This document shows positions 52,201 through 61,030 of a stretch of 64,000 nucleotides of DNA, one piece after another. The notes below the pieces were generated by a model. It was not told the DNA's origin. It did no database searches and saw only the letters and a list, made by a program, of their open reading frames with translations. The position numbers and the translations under genes were made by a program. This DNA comes from Pseudomonas viridiflava (GTDB lineage Bacteria; Pseudomonadota; Gammaproteobacteria; Pseudomonadales; Pseudomonadaceae). The number at the start of each line of letters is the position of its first letter. Positions within the stretch are counted from its first letter, which is position 1. The stretch spans positions 124,001 to 188,000 of the forward strand of contig NZ_UTBZ01000228.1 in NCBI RefSeq assembly GCF_900580865.1, read 5' to 3'.

Positions 52201-53676
52201 ATGATCGATTTATTCAGCGGACTGGATGCTTGGGTGCTTGTGAGCCTCTTGCTCGCCCTGACGTTTGTCCTCGCCTTCGAGTTCATCAATGGATTTCATG
52301 ACACCGCTAACGCGGTAGCCACTGTTATCTACACCAAAGCCATGCCGCCCCACCTGGCGGTGTTCTTTTCCGGTGTGTTCAATTTCCTCGGCGTGTTGCT
52401 GGGCGGCGTTGGCGTGGCGTATGCCATTGTCCATTTGCTGCCGGTTGAGCTGCTGATCAATGTGAACACCGGCCATGGCCTGGCGATGGTGTTCTCGTTG
52501 CTCGCCGCGGCAATCGCCTGGAATCTTGGCACCTGGTACTTCGGTATCCCGGCTTCCAGCTCGCACACCTTGATCGGCTCGATCCTCGGTGTCGGCCTGG
52601 CTAACGCCCTGATCAACGACATTCCGCTGGCCGACGGCGTGAACTGGCAGAAGGCGATCGATATCGGCGCCTCGCTGGTGTTCTCGCCAATGGCCGGTTT
52701 CCTGATCGCCGCGCTGATCCTGATCGGCCTGAAATGGTGGCGTCCGCTGTCGAAGATGCACAAGACACCGGAACAGCGCCGCAAGATCGACGACAAGAAG
52801 CACCCGCCATTCTGGAACCGTCTGGTACTGGTGATCTCGGCCATGGCCGTGAGCTTCGTGCACGGTTCCAACGATGGCCAGAAAGGCATCGGCCTGATCA
52901 TGCTGGTGTTGATCGGTATCGTGCCTGCGCAGTTCGTTCTCGACCTGAACAGCACCACGTATCAGATCGAACGCACCCGCGATGCGACCCTGCACCTGAG
53001 CCAGTTCTACCAGCGCAACGCCGATTCGCTGGGTGAATTCCTGGCCTTGGGCAAGAGCGTAGAAGGCGACCTGCCGGAGAAATTCCGCTGCAACCCGCAG
53101 CAGACCGAACCGACCATCAGCGCCCTGCTGCACACCCTTAAAGGTGTAGCGGACTACCACTCGCTGTCGTCGGAAAGCCGTATCGAAGTGCGTCGTTACC
53201 TGCTCTGCCTGGACGACACTGCGAAGAAGGTTGGCAAGCTGCCTGGTCTGGAACCGCGTGAAAAGGCTGATCTCGACAAGCTGCGCAAAGACCTGACCAC
53301 CACCACCGAATACGCCCCGTTCTGGGTAATTCTGGCGGTTGCCCTGGCTTTGGGCCTGGGCACTATGGTCGGCTGGAAACGCGTTGTTCTGACCATCGGT
53401 GAGAAGATCGGCAAGCAGGGCATGACCTATTCCCAGGGCATGTCGGCGCAGATCACCACTGCCAGTTTGATCGGTATGGCCAACATCTTCAGCCTGCCGG
53501 TGTCGACCACTCACGTTCTGTCCTCGGGTGTGGCGGGCACCATGGTTGCCAACAAGAGCGGTCTGCAGGGTGGCACGGTTCGCACCATTCTGTTGGCGTG
53601 GGTGTTGACCTTGCCGGCGACTGTGGCGCTATCGGCCGGGTTGTTCTGGCTGGCGTCGAAGGCGCTGGGTAGTTGA
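52201..53676 (+). CDS. pitA: Inorganic phosphate transporter, PiT family
   Basis: A 491-residue PiT-family permease. The two diagnostic repeats are GFHDTANAVAT at 31-41 and VHGSNDGQKGIGL at about 220-232. About ten membrane segments surround a central soluble loop of about 150 residues. The length matches E. coli PitA (499). It imports metal-phosphate complexes with protons at low affinity. A terminator follows at 53695. Confidence 0.93.
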   Translation: MIDLFSGLDAWVLVSLLLALTFVLAFEFINGFHDTANAVATVIYTKAMPPHLAVFFSGVFNFLGVLLGGVGVAYAIVHLLPVELLINVNTGHGLAMVFSLLAAAIAWNLGTWYFGIPASSSHTLIGSILGVGLANALINDIPLADGVNWQKAIDIGASLVFSPMAGFLIAALILIGLKWWRPLSKMHKTPEQRRKIDDKKHPPFWNRLVLVISAMAVSFVHGSNDGQKGIGLIMLVLIGIVPAQFVLDLNSTTYQIERTRDATLHLSQFYQRNADSLGEFLALGKSVEGDLPEKFRCNPQQTEPTISALLHTLKGVADYHSLSSESRIEVRRYLLCLDDTAKKVGKLPGLEPREKADLDKLRKDLTTTTEYAPFWVILAVALALGLGTMVGWKRVVLTIGEKIGKQGMTYSQGMSAQITTASLIGMANIFSLPVSTTHVLSSGVAGTMVANKSGLQGGTVRTILLAWVLTLPATVALSAGLFWLASKALGS

Positions 53677-53694
53677 TAGATAGCGGCACATGAG

Positions 53695-53728
53695 AAAGGC
53701 GCGATTCGAGAGGATCGCGCCTTTTTTT
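53695..53728 (+). terminator. Intrinsic terminator after pitA
   Basis: Stem AAAGGCGCGAT / ATCGCGCCTTT with an 8-base loop, then T7. It lies 19 bases after the pitA stop. Confidence 0.93.
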
Positions 53729-53758
53729 GTGTTTGGGGGTTTGGAATTGTGGGGGGGC

Positions 53759-54584
53759 ATATCCGTTGCTGCGGGTGTTGCCGCTGGCGGTTTCGCTCTT
53801 ACAGCGAGTCACCTTTTCCAAACGCCGAAAAGGTAACCCAAAAGGCTTTGCCCCGGCGTACGGCACTTCGCTGAGGCTCAGTGTTCCCTCGCTACGGTGT
53901 CCATCCGGGGGCATCGCCTACGGTTTGCTCCGCTGCACCTCCTCTCGATGTATGCGGCTACGCCGCACGGCGCTGCGCGCCTATCCCCGGATGAACACCT
54001 ACGCTCGGCCTGCCGAAAGGGGCAAAAAATCAAAAGCCAAAGCAAGATCACAAGCCAAATCAAAAGCCAGATCAAGAGCCCCTCACCCTAGCCCTCTCCC
54101 GGAGGGAGAGGGGACTGATCGAGGTGTTTGGGGGAAGTACGCCAACGTGCGATACCGCGTTGAACTCAGGCTTTGAAAAGCACACAAATCGGCCCCCTCT
54201 CCCTCGGGAGAGGGCTGGGGTGAGGGGCAGCCCCACCATAGAATCAAAGCCGAGCACGCTGTGCTCCTCACCACTCAACAGGATGAGCGTTAGCTCGGCT
54301 GCGGCTTTTGATCTGTAAGGCGACGTCGGGAGGCTGAGTGGAGGGATTGATCCGGGCGTGGGAGCGTAGCGACCGTTTGGCGAAGCCAAACACAGCGAGA
54401 GGAGGTGCAGCGAAGCAAACCGTAGACGCTGCGCCCGGATCAATCCCGGAGCGAAGGAACCCCGAGCCCCAGCGAGCGGGCCGCACGCAGGAGCAAGCCT
54501 TTTGGGTTACCTTTTCGGCGTTTGGAAAAGGTGACCCGCCGTAAGGGCGGAACCCTAAGCCGCCGTTACCGCAGCAACGGATAT
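53759..54584. repeat. Large nested inverted repeat without genes
   Basis: This explains the 1,017-base gap between pitA and ccoM. Two arms of about 230 bases (53759-53990 and about 54345-54584) are inverted relative to each other. A 40-base segment is identical in both arms (53808-53847 and 54496-54535) and itself contains the hairpin CCTTTTC/GAAAAGG. The loop between the arms carries a separate MITE-like element. ORFs here are artefacts of repeat composition. Confidence 0.85.
54078..54228. repeat. MITE-like element inside the larger inverted repeat
   Basis: A 151-base element with terminal inverted repeats GCCCCTCACCCTAGCCCTC at 54078 and GAGGGCTGGGGTGAGGGGC ending at 54228. The interior (GGACTGATCGAGGTGTTTG and GTTGAACTCAGGCTTTG) is homologous to the units at 14631 and, inverted, to 29480. 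Confidence 0.82.
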
Positions 54585-54693
54585 TCACAAAGCACACCCC
54601 CAACATGGTCGGCCCAAAGGCCGCCAAGACACAAAAAAAAGGGGCAACCGAAGTCGCCCCAAAATGCCTTGCGTGCTCATCAATCCAGAAGAA

Positions 54694-54807
54694 TCACTTC
54701 TTGCGCTTATTCGCATCCTTCCAGATAAAAAATCCAAACCCTGCAAAAAACAGAACCATCAGCCCTACAGTCAGGACCCCGGCAAACACCACGTTATCGA
54801 AAAACAT
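54694..54807 (-). CDS. ccoM: cbb3-type cytochrome oxidase small subunit CcoM
   Basis: A 37-residue single-helix membrane protein. It starts MFFDNVVFAGVLTVGLMVL, continues FFAGFGFFIWKDANK and ends RKK. It matches, from memory, the CcoM subunit found in the Pseudomonas stutzeri cbb3 oxidase structure (same length, MF.DNVV.AGV.TVGLMV and GF..FIWKD pattern). AGGAGG is 7 bases before the ATG. CcoM stabilises the cbb3 oxidase in the inner membrane. A canonical Anr box (TTGAC-N4-ATCAA) lies upstream at 54873, fitting induction at low oxygen. The ccoNOQP genes are not in this window. Confidence 0.85.
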   Translation of the reverse strand: MFFDNVVFAGVLTVGLMVLFFAGFGFFIWKDANKRKK

Positions 54808-54872
54808 GACTGGCCTCCTGGCCCCTGCTCTGCTGCGATGGAACTAAGTTACCAAACACACAGGCGCACAAA

Positions 54873-54886
54873 TTGACCGGGATCAA
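54873..54886 (-). promoter_or_regulatory. Anr/FNR box upstream of ccoM
   Basis: TTGACCGGGATCAA, a perfect half-site pair TTGAC-N4-ATCAA, centred 72 bases before the ccoM start codon. This position is suitable for class II activation of a promoter about 30 bases before the gene. Anr controls microaerobic cbb3 oxidase genes in Pseudomonas. Confidence 0.8.
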
Positions 54887-54952
54887 TACCAGCAACGAAG
54901 GAAAGTAAAGGAGGGAAAATAACTGACCTGCATCAACGGATGCAGGAGGATA

Positions 54953-55114
54953 TCAACGCTTTTTCGGCTTGTTTTTCGACTTTTTCTTGGCTTTTCCCAA
55001 CGGCATCGCCTGTTCAAAGGCCTGGCGCACTTCGTTCAGCCGCTTTTCGTTGAGGTCGTGCACACGCTTTGCGCGCTCAGTGCTGAGGTCAATCAGTTTG
55101 TCGTCTTGGCTCAT
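54953..55114 (-). CDS. Small lysine-rich conserved hypothetical protein
   Basis: A 53-residue protein (MSQDDKLIDLSTERAKRVHD) that ends in a very basic tail, KKKSKNKPKKR. The middle (LNEKRLNEVRQAFEQAMPLGKAK) looks like a single amphipathic helix. No clear ribosome binding site precedes the ATG. The charge distribution suggests nucleic-acid or ribosome contact; the function is unknown. It lies 67 bases upstream of the Anr box, in the same direction as ccoM. Confidence 0.6.
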   Translation of the reverse strand: MSQDDKLIDLSTERAKRVHDLNEKRLNEVRQAFEQAMPLGKAKKKSKNKPKKR

Positions 55115-55230
55115 GGCGTCAGTACATCACTTGAAAGAATCACAACTGCCACATCACCGGCAGGACTACGCCAATAATGCAGTCTCAGCCGCGCGCTGAC
55201 CAGCCGGCTAGCCTCACGCGGTACAACGAC

Positions 55231-55572
55231 TCAGATCTCGATATCGACCCACAAGCCCTGACGCGGCTGATCTTCCATCAGCGGAACCACCGGCACGGTG
55301 TTGTCAGCGTTCAGTTCGGTGCCGGGCACCGCCAGGTGTTCTTCCGGATCTTCATCGGCTTCGCGACGACGGCGATCACGTTCTTGCTGACGGCGCTGTT
55401 CTTCGCGCGCCAGCAATCGATCCTCTTCCGGATCGCGCTTTTGCAGATCGATCGTGCTTTCGTTGGAGCTTTCCTGCACCGGCACCACCGGAGGAATGTC
55501 CGGCCGCTGGCGGATCGGATCCTGCTGGGAAGTGATCGGCACAGCGCTCAGAGGGAGCATCGGTGGCAACAT
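55231..55572 (-). CDS. Hypothetical proline- and charge-rich protein
   Basis: A 113-residue protein beginning MLPPMLPLSAVPITSQQDP. A strongly charged helical stretch follows (KRDPEEDRLLAREEQRRQQERDRRRREADEDPEEH), and the protein ends GLWVDIEI. AGGAGA is 9 bases upstream of the start at 55572; longer open frames run through a repeat. It is probably an intrinsically disordered or coiled-coil protein. It is divergent from rapA. No function can be assigned. Confidence 0.65.
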   Translation of the reverse strand: MLPPMLPLSAVPITSQQDPIRQRPDIPPVVPVQESSNESTIDLQKRDPEEDRLLAREEQRRQQERDRRRREADEDPEEHLAVPGTELNADNTVPVVPLMEDQPRQGLWVDIEI

Positions 55573-55657
55573 ATAAAGGGTCTCCTGTCTGCAGGCTATC
55601 GGCTGCGGCAAAGGCGCCTTGAGCCATCCGTCGCAAATCTGTGACGCACTTGGCACG

Positions 55658-55752
55658 TGTAGGAGCTGCCGAAGGCTGCGATCTTTATCAGACAGCTCAA
55701 ACCTCAAGGGTTCTCAAAGATCAAAAGATCGCAGCCTGCGGCAGCTCCTACG
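55658..55752. repeat. Paired palindromic repeat, AGGAGCTGCCGAAGGCTGCGATC family
   Basis: TGTAGGAGCTGCCGAAGGC (55658-55686 arm) and its inverse ending CGGCAGCTCCTACG (55721-55752), ends outward, lying between the small hypothetical gene and rapA. Confidence 0.85.
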
Positions 55753-55824
55753 CCAGTAATCTTTGGCCCTGAAGCCCTCATTCCGTTAAGATAGCCCGCT
55801 TTTTCAAGGTGGGAGTCAGGCAGC

Positions 55825-58671
55825 ATGGCGCAGCAGTATCAACCGGGGCAACGCTGGATCAGTGACAGCGAAGCAGAGCTTGGTTTAGGCACCGTTCTGG
55901 CACAGGACGGCCGCTTGTTGACCGTGCTTTACCCGGCCACTGGCGAAACCCGCCAGTACGCGCTACGGAATGCGCCCCTGACCCGCGTGCGGTTCTCGCC
56001 GGGTGACAGCATCACCCACTTCGAAGGCTGGAAGATGACCGTGCAGCAAGTCGACGATGTCGACGGCCTGATGGTCTATCACGGTCTCAACGGGCAGAAC
56101 GAAGCCGTCACCCTGCCGGAAACCCAGCTGTCGAACTTCATCCAGTTCCGTCTGGCCAGCGACCGTCTGTTCGCCGGCCAGATCGATCCGCTGGCGTGGT
56201 TCTCGCTGCGTTACAACACTCTCGAACACACCAGCCGCCAGTTGCAATCATCGCTCTGGGGCCTGGGTGGCGTTCGCGCGCAGCCAATCGCGCACCAATT
56301 GCACATCGCCCGTGAAGTCGCCGACCGTATCGCCCCGCGCGTTTTGCTGGCGGACGAAGTGGGTCTGGGTAAAACCATCGAAGCCGGTCTGGTGATCCAT
56401 CGCCAACTGCTCTCGGGCCGCGCCAACCGCGTGCTGATCCTCGTCCCGGAAAACCTCCAGCACCAGTGGCTGGTGGAGATGCGCCGCCGCTTCAACCTGC
56501 AGGTCGCGCTGTTCGACGAAGAACGCTTCATCGAAAGCGATGCCACCAACCCGTTCGAAGACACGCAACTGGCGCTGGTCGCGCTGGAGTGGCTGGTCGA
56601 TGACGAGAAGGCTCAGGACGCACTGTTTGCTGCCGGTTGGGATCTGCTGGTGGTCGACGAAGCACACCACTTGGTCTGGCACGAAGAAAAGGCCAGCCCG
56701 GAATACTCGCTGGTCGAGCAACTCGCCGAAGTCATCCCGGGCGTGCTGCTGCTCACCGCCACCCCGGAACAACTCGGTCAGGACAGCCACTTCGCCCGTC
56801 TGCGCCTGCTCGACCCGAACCGTTTCCACGACCTGGCCGCCTTCCGCGCCGAGAGCGACAACTATCGCCCGGTGGCCGAAGCCGTTCAGGAATTGCTCGA
56901 CAAGGGCCGTCTCTCGGCCAAAGCGCACAAAACCATTCAGGGTTTCCTCGGCAACGAAGGCGAAGCGCTGCTGACCGCGGTCAACGATGGCGACACTGAA
57001 GCCAGCGCCCGCCTCGTGCGTGAACTGCTTGACCGTCACGGCACCGGCCGCGTGCTGTTCCGTAACACCCGCGCTGCGGTGCAGGGTTTCCCGGAGCGCA
57101 AACTGCATCCGTACCCGCTGCCGTGCCCGGACGAATACCTCGAACTGCCGCTGGGCGAACACGCCGAGCTGTACCCGGAAGTCAGCTTCCAGGCCCAGCC
57201 GGACGCCAGCGAAGAAGAGCGCTGGTGGAAATTCGACCCGCGCGTCGAATGGCTGATCGATCAGCTGAAAATGCTCAAGCGCACCAAAGTGCTGGTGATC
57301 TGCGCCCACGCCGAAACCGCGATGGACCTGGAAGACGCCCTGCGCGTGCGTTCCGGCATTCCGGCCACGGTGTTCCACGAAGGCATGAACATCCTTGAGC
57401 GTGACCGCGCCGCCGCTTACTTCGCCGACGAAGAATTCGGCGCGCAAGTGCTGATCTGCTCGGAAATCGGCAGTGAAGGTCGCAACTTCCAGTTCGCTCA
57501 CCACTTGGTGCTGTTCGATCTGCCGTCGCACCCGGACTTGCTCGAGCAGCGGATCGGGCGTCTCGACCGGATCGGCCAGAAACACATCATCGAACTGCAC
57601 GTGCCGTACCTGGAAACCAGCCCGCAAGAACGCCTGTTCCAGTGGTACCACGAAGCGCTGAACGCGTTCCTCAACACCTGCCCGACCGGCAACGCCTTGC
57701 AGCACCAGTTCGGCCCGCGCCTGCTGCCGCTGCTCGAAGAAGCCGACGACAGCGAGTGGCAAGCGCTAATCGACGAAGCGCGCAGCGAGCGCGAGCGTCT
57801 CGAAGCCGAGCTGCACACCGGCCGTGACCGTTTGCTGGAGCTCAACTCCGGCGGCGCTGGCGAAGGTGAAGCGCTGGTCGAAGACATCCTTGAGCAAGAC
57901 GATCAGTTCGCCCTGCCGATCTACATGGAAACCCTGTTCGATGCGTTCGGCATCGACAGCGAGGACCATTCGGAAAACGCCCTGATCCTCAAGCCGAGCG
58001 AGAAGATGCTCGACGCCAGCTTCCCGCTGGGCGACGACGAAGGTGTGACCATCACCTACGACCGCAACCAGGCGCTGTCGCGCGAAGACATGCAGTTCAT
58101 CACCTGGGAACACCCGATGGTGCAGGGCGGCATGGACCTGGTGCTGTCCGGTTCGATGGGCAACACCGCCGTCGCGCTGATCAAGAACAAGGCGTTGAAA
58201 CCGGGCACCGTGCTGCTGGAACTGCTCTACGTCAGCGAAGTGGTCGCGCCGCGCTCGCTGCAACTGGGCCGTTACCTGCCTCCGGCTGCTCTGCGCTGCC
58301 TGCTCGATGCCAACGGCAACGATCTGTCGCCCCGCGTCTCGTTCGAAACGCTGAACGATCAGCTGGAAAGCGTGCCGCGTGCCAGCGCCAACAAGTTCAT
58401 CCAGGCCCAGCGCGATCAGCTGACGCCACGGATCAACGCTGGTGAGGACAAGATCGCCCCGCGTCACGCCGAGCGCGTGGCCGAGGCCCGTCGCCGTCTG
58501 GCGGCCGACACCGATGAAGAACTGGCGCGCCTGACCGCGTTGCAAGCGGTCAACCCGACCGTGCGTGACAGCGAGCTGGTGGCGTTGCGTGAACAGCGTG
58601 AGCAGGGTCTGGCGATGCTGGATAAAGCGGCGTTGCGTCTGGAAGCGATTCGGGTGTTGGTGGCAGGCTAA
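55825..58671 (+). CDS. rapA: RNA polymerase-associated ATPase RapA
   Basis: A 948-residue SWI2/SNF2-type ATPase that recycles RNA polymerase. The N-terminal Tudor-like region (YQPGQRWISDSEAELGLGTVLAQ) is followed by Walker A in DEVGLGKTIEAG (K183) and the DEAH box D278-E-A-H. The helicase C domain is marked by CSEIGSEGRNFQFAHHLVLFDLP and QRIGRLDRIGQ, and a C-terminal domain closes the protein. The length is close to E. coli RapA (968). It is monocistronic, ended by a terminator at 58700. Confidence 0.97.
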   Translation: MAQQYQPGQRWISDSEAELGLGTVLAQDGRLLTVLYPATGETRQYALRNAPLTRVRFSPGDSITHFEGWKMTVQQVDDVDGLMVYHGLNGQNEAVTLPETQLSNFIQFRLASDRLFAGQIDPLAWFSLRYNTLEHTSRQLQSSLWGLGGVRAQPIAHQLHIAREVADRIAPRVLLADEVGLGKTIEAGLVIHRQLLSGRANRVLILVPENLQHQWLVEMRRRFNLQVALFDEERFIESDATNPFEDTQLALVALEWLVDDEKAQDALFAAGWDLLVVDEAHHLVWHEEKASPEYSLVEQLAEVIPGVLLLTATPEQLGQDSHFARLRLLDPNRFHDLAAFRAESDNYRPVAEAVQELLDKGRLSAKAHKTIQGFLGNEGEALLTAVNDGDTEASARLVRELLDRHGTGRVLFRNTRAAVQGFPERKLHPYPLPCPDEYLELPLGEHAELYPEVSFQAQPDASEEERWWKFDPRVEWLIDQLKMLKRTKVLVICAHAETAMDLEDALRVRSGIPATVFHEGMNILERDRAAAYFADEEFGAQVLICSEIGSEGRNFQFAHHLVLFDLPSHPDLLEQRIGRLDRIGQKHIIELHVPYLETSPQERLFQWYHEALNAFLNTCPTGNALQHQFGPRLLPLLEEADDSEWQALIDEARSERERLEAELHTGRDRLLELNSGGAGEGEALVEDILEQDDQFALPIYMETLFDAFGIDSEDHSENALILKPSEKMLDASFPLGDDEGVTITYDRNQALSREDMQFITWEHPMVQGGMDLVLSGSMGNTAVALIKNKALKPGTVLLELLYVSEVVAPRSLQLGRYLPPAALRCLLDANGNDLSPRVSFETLNDQLESVPRASANKFIQAQRDQLTPRINAGEDKIAPRHAERVAEARRRLAADTDEELARLTALQAVNPTVRDSELVALREQREQGLAMLDKAALRLEAIRVLVAG

Positions 58672-58699
58672 ACCGCCCTGCTCCACCGCTGAAAACAAG

Positions 58700-58728
58700 A
58701 AGGCCCGCAGTGATGCGGGCCTTTTTGT
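58700..58728 (+). terminator. Intrinsic terminator after rapA
   Basis: Stem GGCCCGCA / TGCGGGCC (58702-58709 and 58714-58721) with a 4-base loop, followed by T5. It lies 30 bases after the rapA stop. Confidence 0.92.
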
Positions 58729-58736
58729 TTGCCGCA

Positions 58737-58767
58737 GATCGTTCCCACGCTCTGCGTGGGAACGATC
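58737..58767. repeat. Short palindrome GATCGTTCCCACGC/GCGTGGGAACGATC
   Basis: A perfect 14-base inverted repeat with a 3-base loop just after the rapA terminator. It is a third, separate palindrome type in this window. Confidence 0.85.
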
Positions 58768-58781
58768 ATCAAAGCAAAAGC

Positions 58782-58860
58782 AAAGATCGCAGCCTTCGGC
58801 AGCTCCTACAGGAAACCGCATTCCCATGTAGGAGCTGCCGAAGGCTGCGATCTTTTGATC
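58782..58860. repeat. Paired palindromic repeat, AGGAGCTGCCGAAGGCTGCGATC family
   Basis: Arms at 58782-58810 and 58828-58860, inverted. It ends exactly at the stop codon of the convergent MFS gene. Confidence 0.88.
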
Positions 58861-60210
58861 TTAAGCAGTCGCTACTGCAACTTCTGGCTCAACCACCGCA
58901 ACCAGCCCCTCCTTCATCCGCTGCGCATCGCGCACAAAACACCGCGCCGCCAAAAACAGAAACACCATCGTCAAAAACAGCGCCACCGGAATCAGGTACA
59001 TCGCATCATGCAGCCCGACTGCCTTGAACGCCTCGGTCATCTGCTCAGCCCCGGCCGCCGCCATCGCGGTATGCGCAAAATGATCGGACAAACCACCGAC
59101 CACCACCGGCCCCAAACCACCACCGAGCAAATACAACCCGGCAAAGAACAACGCCATCGCCGTGGCCCGCAGGCGCGGTTCGACGACGTCCTGAATCGCC
59201 GTATAAACACAGGTGTAAAAGTTGTAGGCAAACAGCCAGCCAACACTGAACACCGCGACAAACACACCGATCTCGATGCGCCCCGAATGCAACGCCCACG
59301 CCGTGCACAACGTAGAGATAATCAGGCTGAACGCGGCGAACAACAACCGACCATTGGCCACACGCTGGTGAATCTTGTCAGCAATCCAGCCACCGAGGGT
59401 CAACCCGACAAGCCCGGTTACACCAACAATCACCCCGGTCGCCACCGCGGCTTCCTGCAACGGCATGAGGAAATAGCGTTGCAGCATCGGCACCAGAAAC
59501 GAGTTGCAGGCATAAGTGGCGAAGTTGAAGCACAACCCGGCCATCACCAGCCAGAGAAAGGTCGGCACGGCCAGAATCCGGCGGATCGGCTTGTCGACTT
59601 TCTCTTGCGAAACCTGCACGGTCTCCGCTGCGCCGCGCTTCGGCTCTTTGATAAAGAACATGAAAATCGCCAGAAGCAGACCCGGCACCGCCGCAATAAA
59701 GAACGGCGCACGCCAGCTGTCAAATGCCTTGACCATCCAGCCAATGGTGAAGAACGCCAGCAACAGCCCCAACGGCAAACCGAGCATGAAAATGCCCATC
59801 GCCCGCGCCCGGCGATGAGCCGGAAATAAATCACCGATCAGCGAGTTGGCCGCCGGCGCATAACTGGCCTCGCCAATGCCGATGCCCATGCGCACGATCA
59901 AAAAACTCCAGAAACTGCCAACCAGACCGTTAACCGCCGTCAGCGCACTCCACGTCGCCAGGCCCCAGCCCATCAGTTTGCTGCGCGAACCGGTATCGGC
60001 CATGCGCCCCAATGGCAGGCCGGCAATGGCATAAACGATGGTGAATGCAGTGCCGACAATCCCCAGTTGAAAGTCACTGAGGTGCCATTCCATGCGGATC
60101 GGTTCGATGATGATCGCCGGAATGGTGCGGTCGAAGAAGTTGAACAGGTTGGCGAGGAACAGCAGGAACAGAATGCGCCAGGCATTCGCCGCTTGGGTCG
60201 AGTTCTGCAT
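58861..60210 (-). CDS. MFS transporter, Spinster-like
   Basis: A 449-residue twelve-helix MFS protein. The first helix NAWRILFLLFLANLFNFFDRTIPAIIIEPI resembles the Spinster/hexuronate type. GLPLGRMADTGSRSKLM is loop 2-3 and GIGIGEASYAPAANSLIGDLFPAHRRARAMGI is helix 4. The substrate cannot be deduced. It stands alone, with its stop at a repeat element and its promoter in the 300-base gap before the cysteine-cluster gene. Confidence 0.88.
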   Translation of the reverse strand: MQNSTQAANAWRILFLLFLANLFNFFDRTIPAIIIEPIRMEWHLSDFQLGIVGTAFTIVYAIAGLPLGRMADTGSRSKLMGWGLATWSALTAVNGLVGSFWSFLIVRMGIGIGEASYAPAANSLIGDLFPAHRRARAMGIFMLGLPLGLLLAFFTIGWMVKAFDSWRAPFFIAAVPGLLLAIFMFFIKEPKRGAAETVQVSQEKVDKPIRRILAVPTFLWLVMAGLCFNFATYACNSFLVPMLQRYFLMPLQEAAVATGVIVGVTGLVGLTLGGWIADKIHQRVANGRLLFAAFSLIISTLCTAWALHSGRIEIGVFVAVFSVGWLFAYNFYTCVYTAIQDVVEPRLRATAMALFFAGLYLLGGGLGPVVVGGLSDHFAHTAMAAAGAEQMTEAFKAVGLHDAMYLIPVALFLTMVFLFLAARCFVRDAQRMKEGLVAVVEPEVAVATA

Positions 60211-60511
60211 GGGTCCGTCTCTTTATTGTTATGGGGCTTCACTGCCAACGCATCCGAGCCCGGAACCTGCAATCTAGTCAGCCATGACAGGCCTGTCTGT
60301 GATCATTCGTCTGCCTGATATCGGGCCATGGCACTGTAACGAAACGTAAGCCCTTGATAAGCCTGCAATCCCCCGAAAACCGGGGCTTTTGCGGCAAAAC
60401 CTTGCCACAAAAAAATAGTTTCGCGCCCCCCTTCCCAAGTCTGCGGCAAAGCCTAGAATGGCCGCCGGATCCGTCCGGATCTCCCGATCAATCCCTTTGA
60501 TACCCTCGCCC
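60211..60511. other. 301-base divergent intergenic region
   Basis: Holds the promoters of the MFS gene and of the cysteine-cluster gene. A small hairpin CCCCG-AAAAC-CGGGG followed by CTTTT is near 60373-60392. No gene is supported here. Confidence 0.5.
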
Positions 60512-60880
60512 ATGTCTGAAGTCAGTCCGTGTCTGAATTGCGGTGCCTGCTGTTCCCATTTTCGCGTGTCTTTCTTTTGGGGTGAGTGCTCATCTTCCGG
60601 CGGCACGGTGCCTGATGAGCTGGTCACACAGATCAGCCCGAGCCGGGTGGCGATGAACGGCACCGACTGCAAATCGCCGCGCTGCACGGCGCTGGTCGGC
60701 GAAGTCGGCAGCGAGGTGAAGTGTTCGATTTATGAATTGCGCTCCAGCCCCTGCCGTGAATTCGAATCGTCCTGGGAAAACGGCGAACAGAATGTCGATT
60801 GCGATAAGGCCCGCGCGCGTTTCGGCTTGCCGCCGCTGCAACCGGACTGGGCGCAAATCCCTTTAGAACAGATCGCTTGA
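60512..60880 (+). CDS. YkgJ family cysteine cluster protein
   Basis: A 122-residue member of the YkgJ/CxxCxxCC zinc- or iron-binding family. The cluster starts PCLNCGACCSHF (CxxCGxCC) and continues with KSPRCTALVG, VKCSIYELRSSPCREF and VDCDKARARFGL, giving eight to nine conserved cysteines. The start at 60512 (MSEVSPCLNCG) puts the first cluster at the N-terminus as in homologues. Function is unproven; related proteins may bind an Fe-S or Zn centre. Confidence 0.88.
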   Translation: MSEVSPCLNCGACCSHFRVSFFWGECSSSGGTVPDELVTQISPSRVAMNGTDCKSPRCTALVGEVGSEVKCSIYELRSSPCREFESSWENGEQNVDCDKARARFGLPPLQPDWAQIPLEQIA

Positions 60881-61030
60881 GCCTTTTAGCGCCAATCGCT
60901 ATGACGTTAATGCCGAAATCATTAGCGCCAATGTGCCACTACCCCTTGCACCCCGAAATCGGCCTCTATACTCCTGACATTCAACTGCGTTCAATGCGCA
61001 CTCGGGACGACTTCAGAGACGGGGCATGCT

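Noticed and set aside
53727..54443. Several ORFs of 60-150 codons between pitA and ccoM
   Set aside because: They read through repeat arms and the MITE-like element; the same repeats give similar peptides on both strands.
60373..60392. A hairpin with a short T run as a terminator
   Set aside because: It lies between divergent genes with no upstream transcription unit to end, the stem is short, and only four T follow.
60274..60687. A 137-codon minus-strand frame overlapping the cysteine-cluster gene
   Set aside because: The plus-strand frame carries a clear CxxCGxCC family signature, so the minus frame is a shadow.
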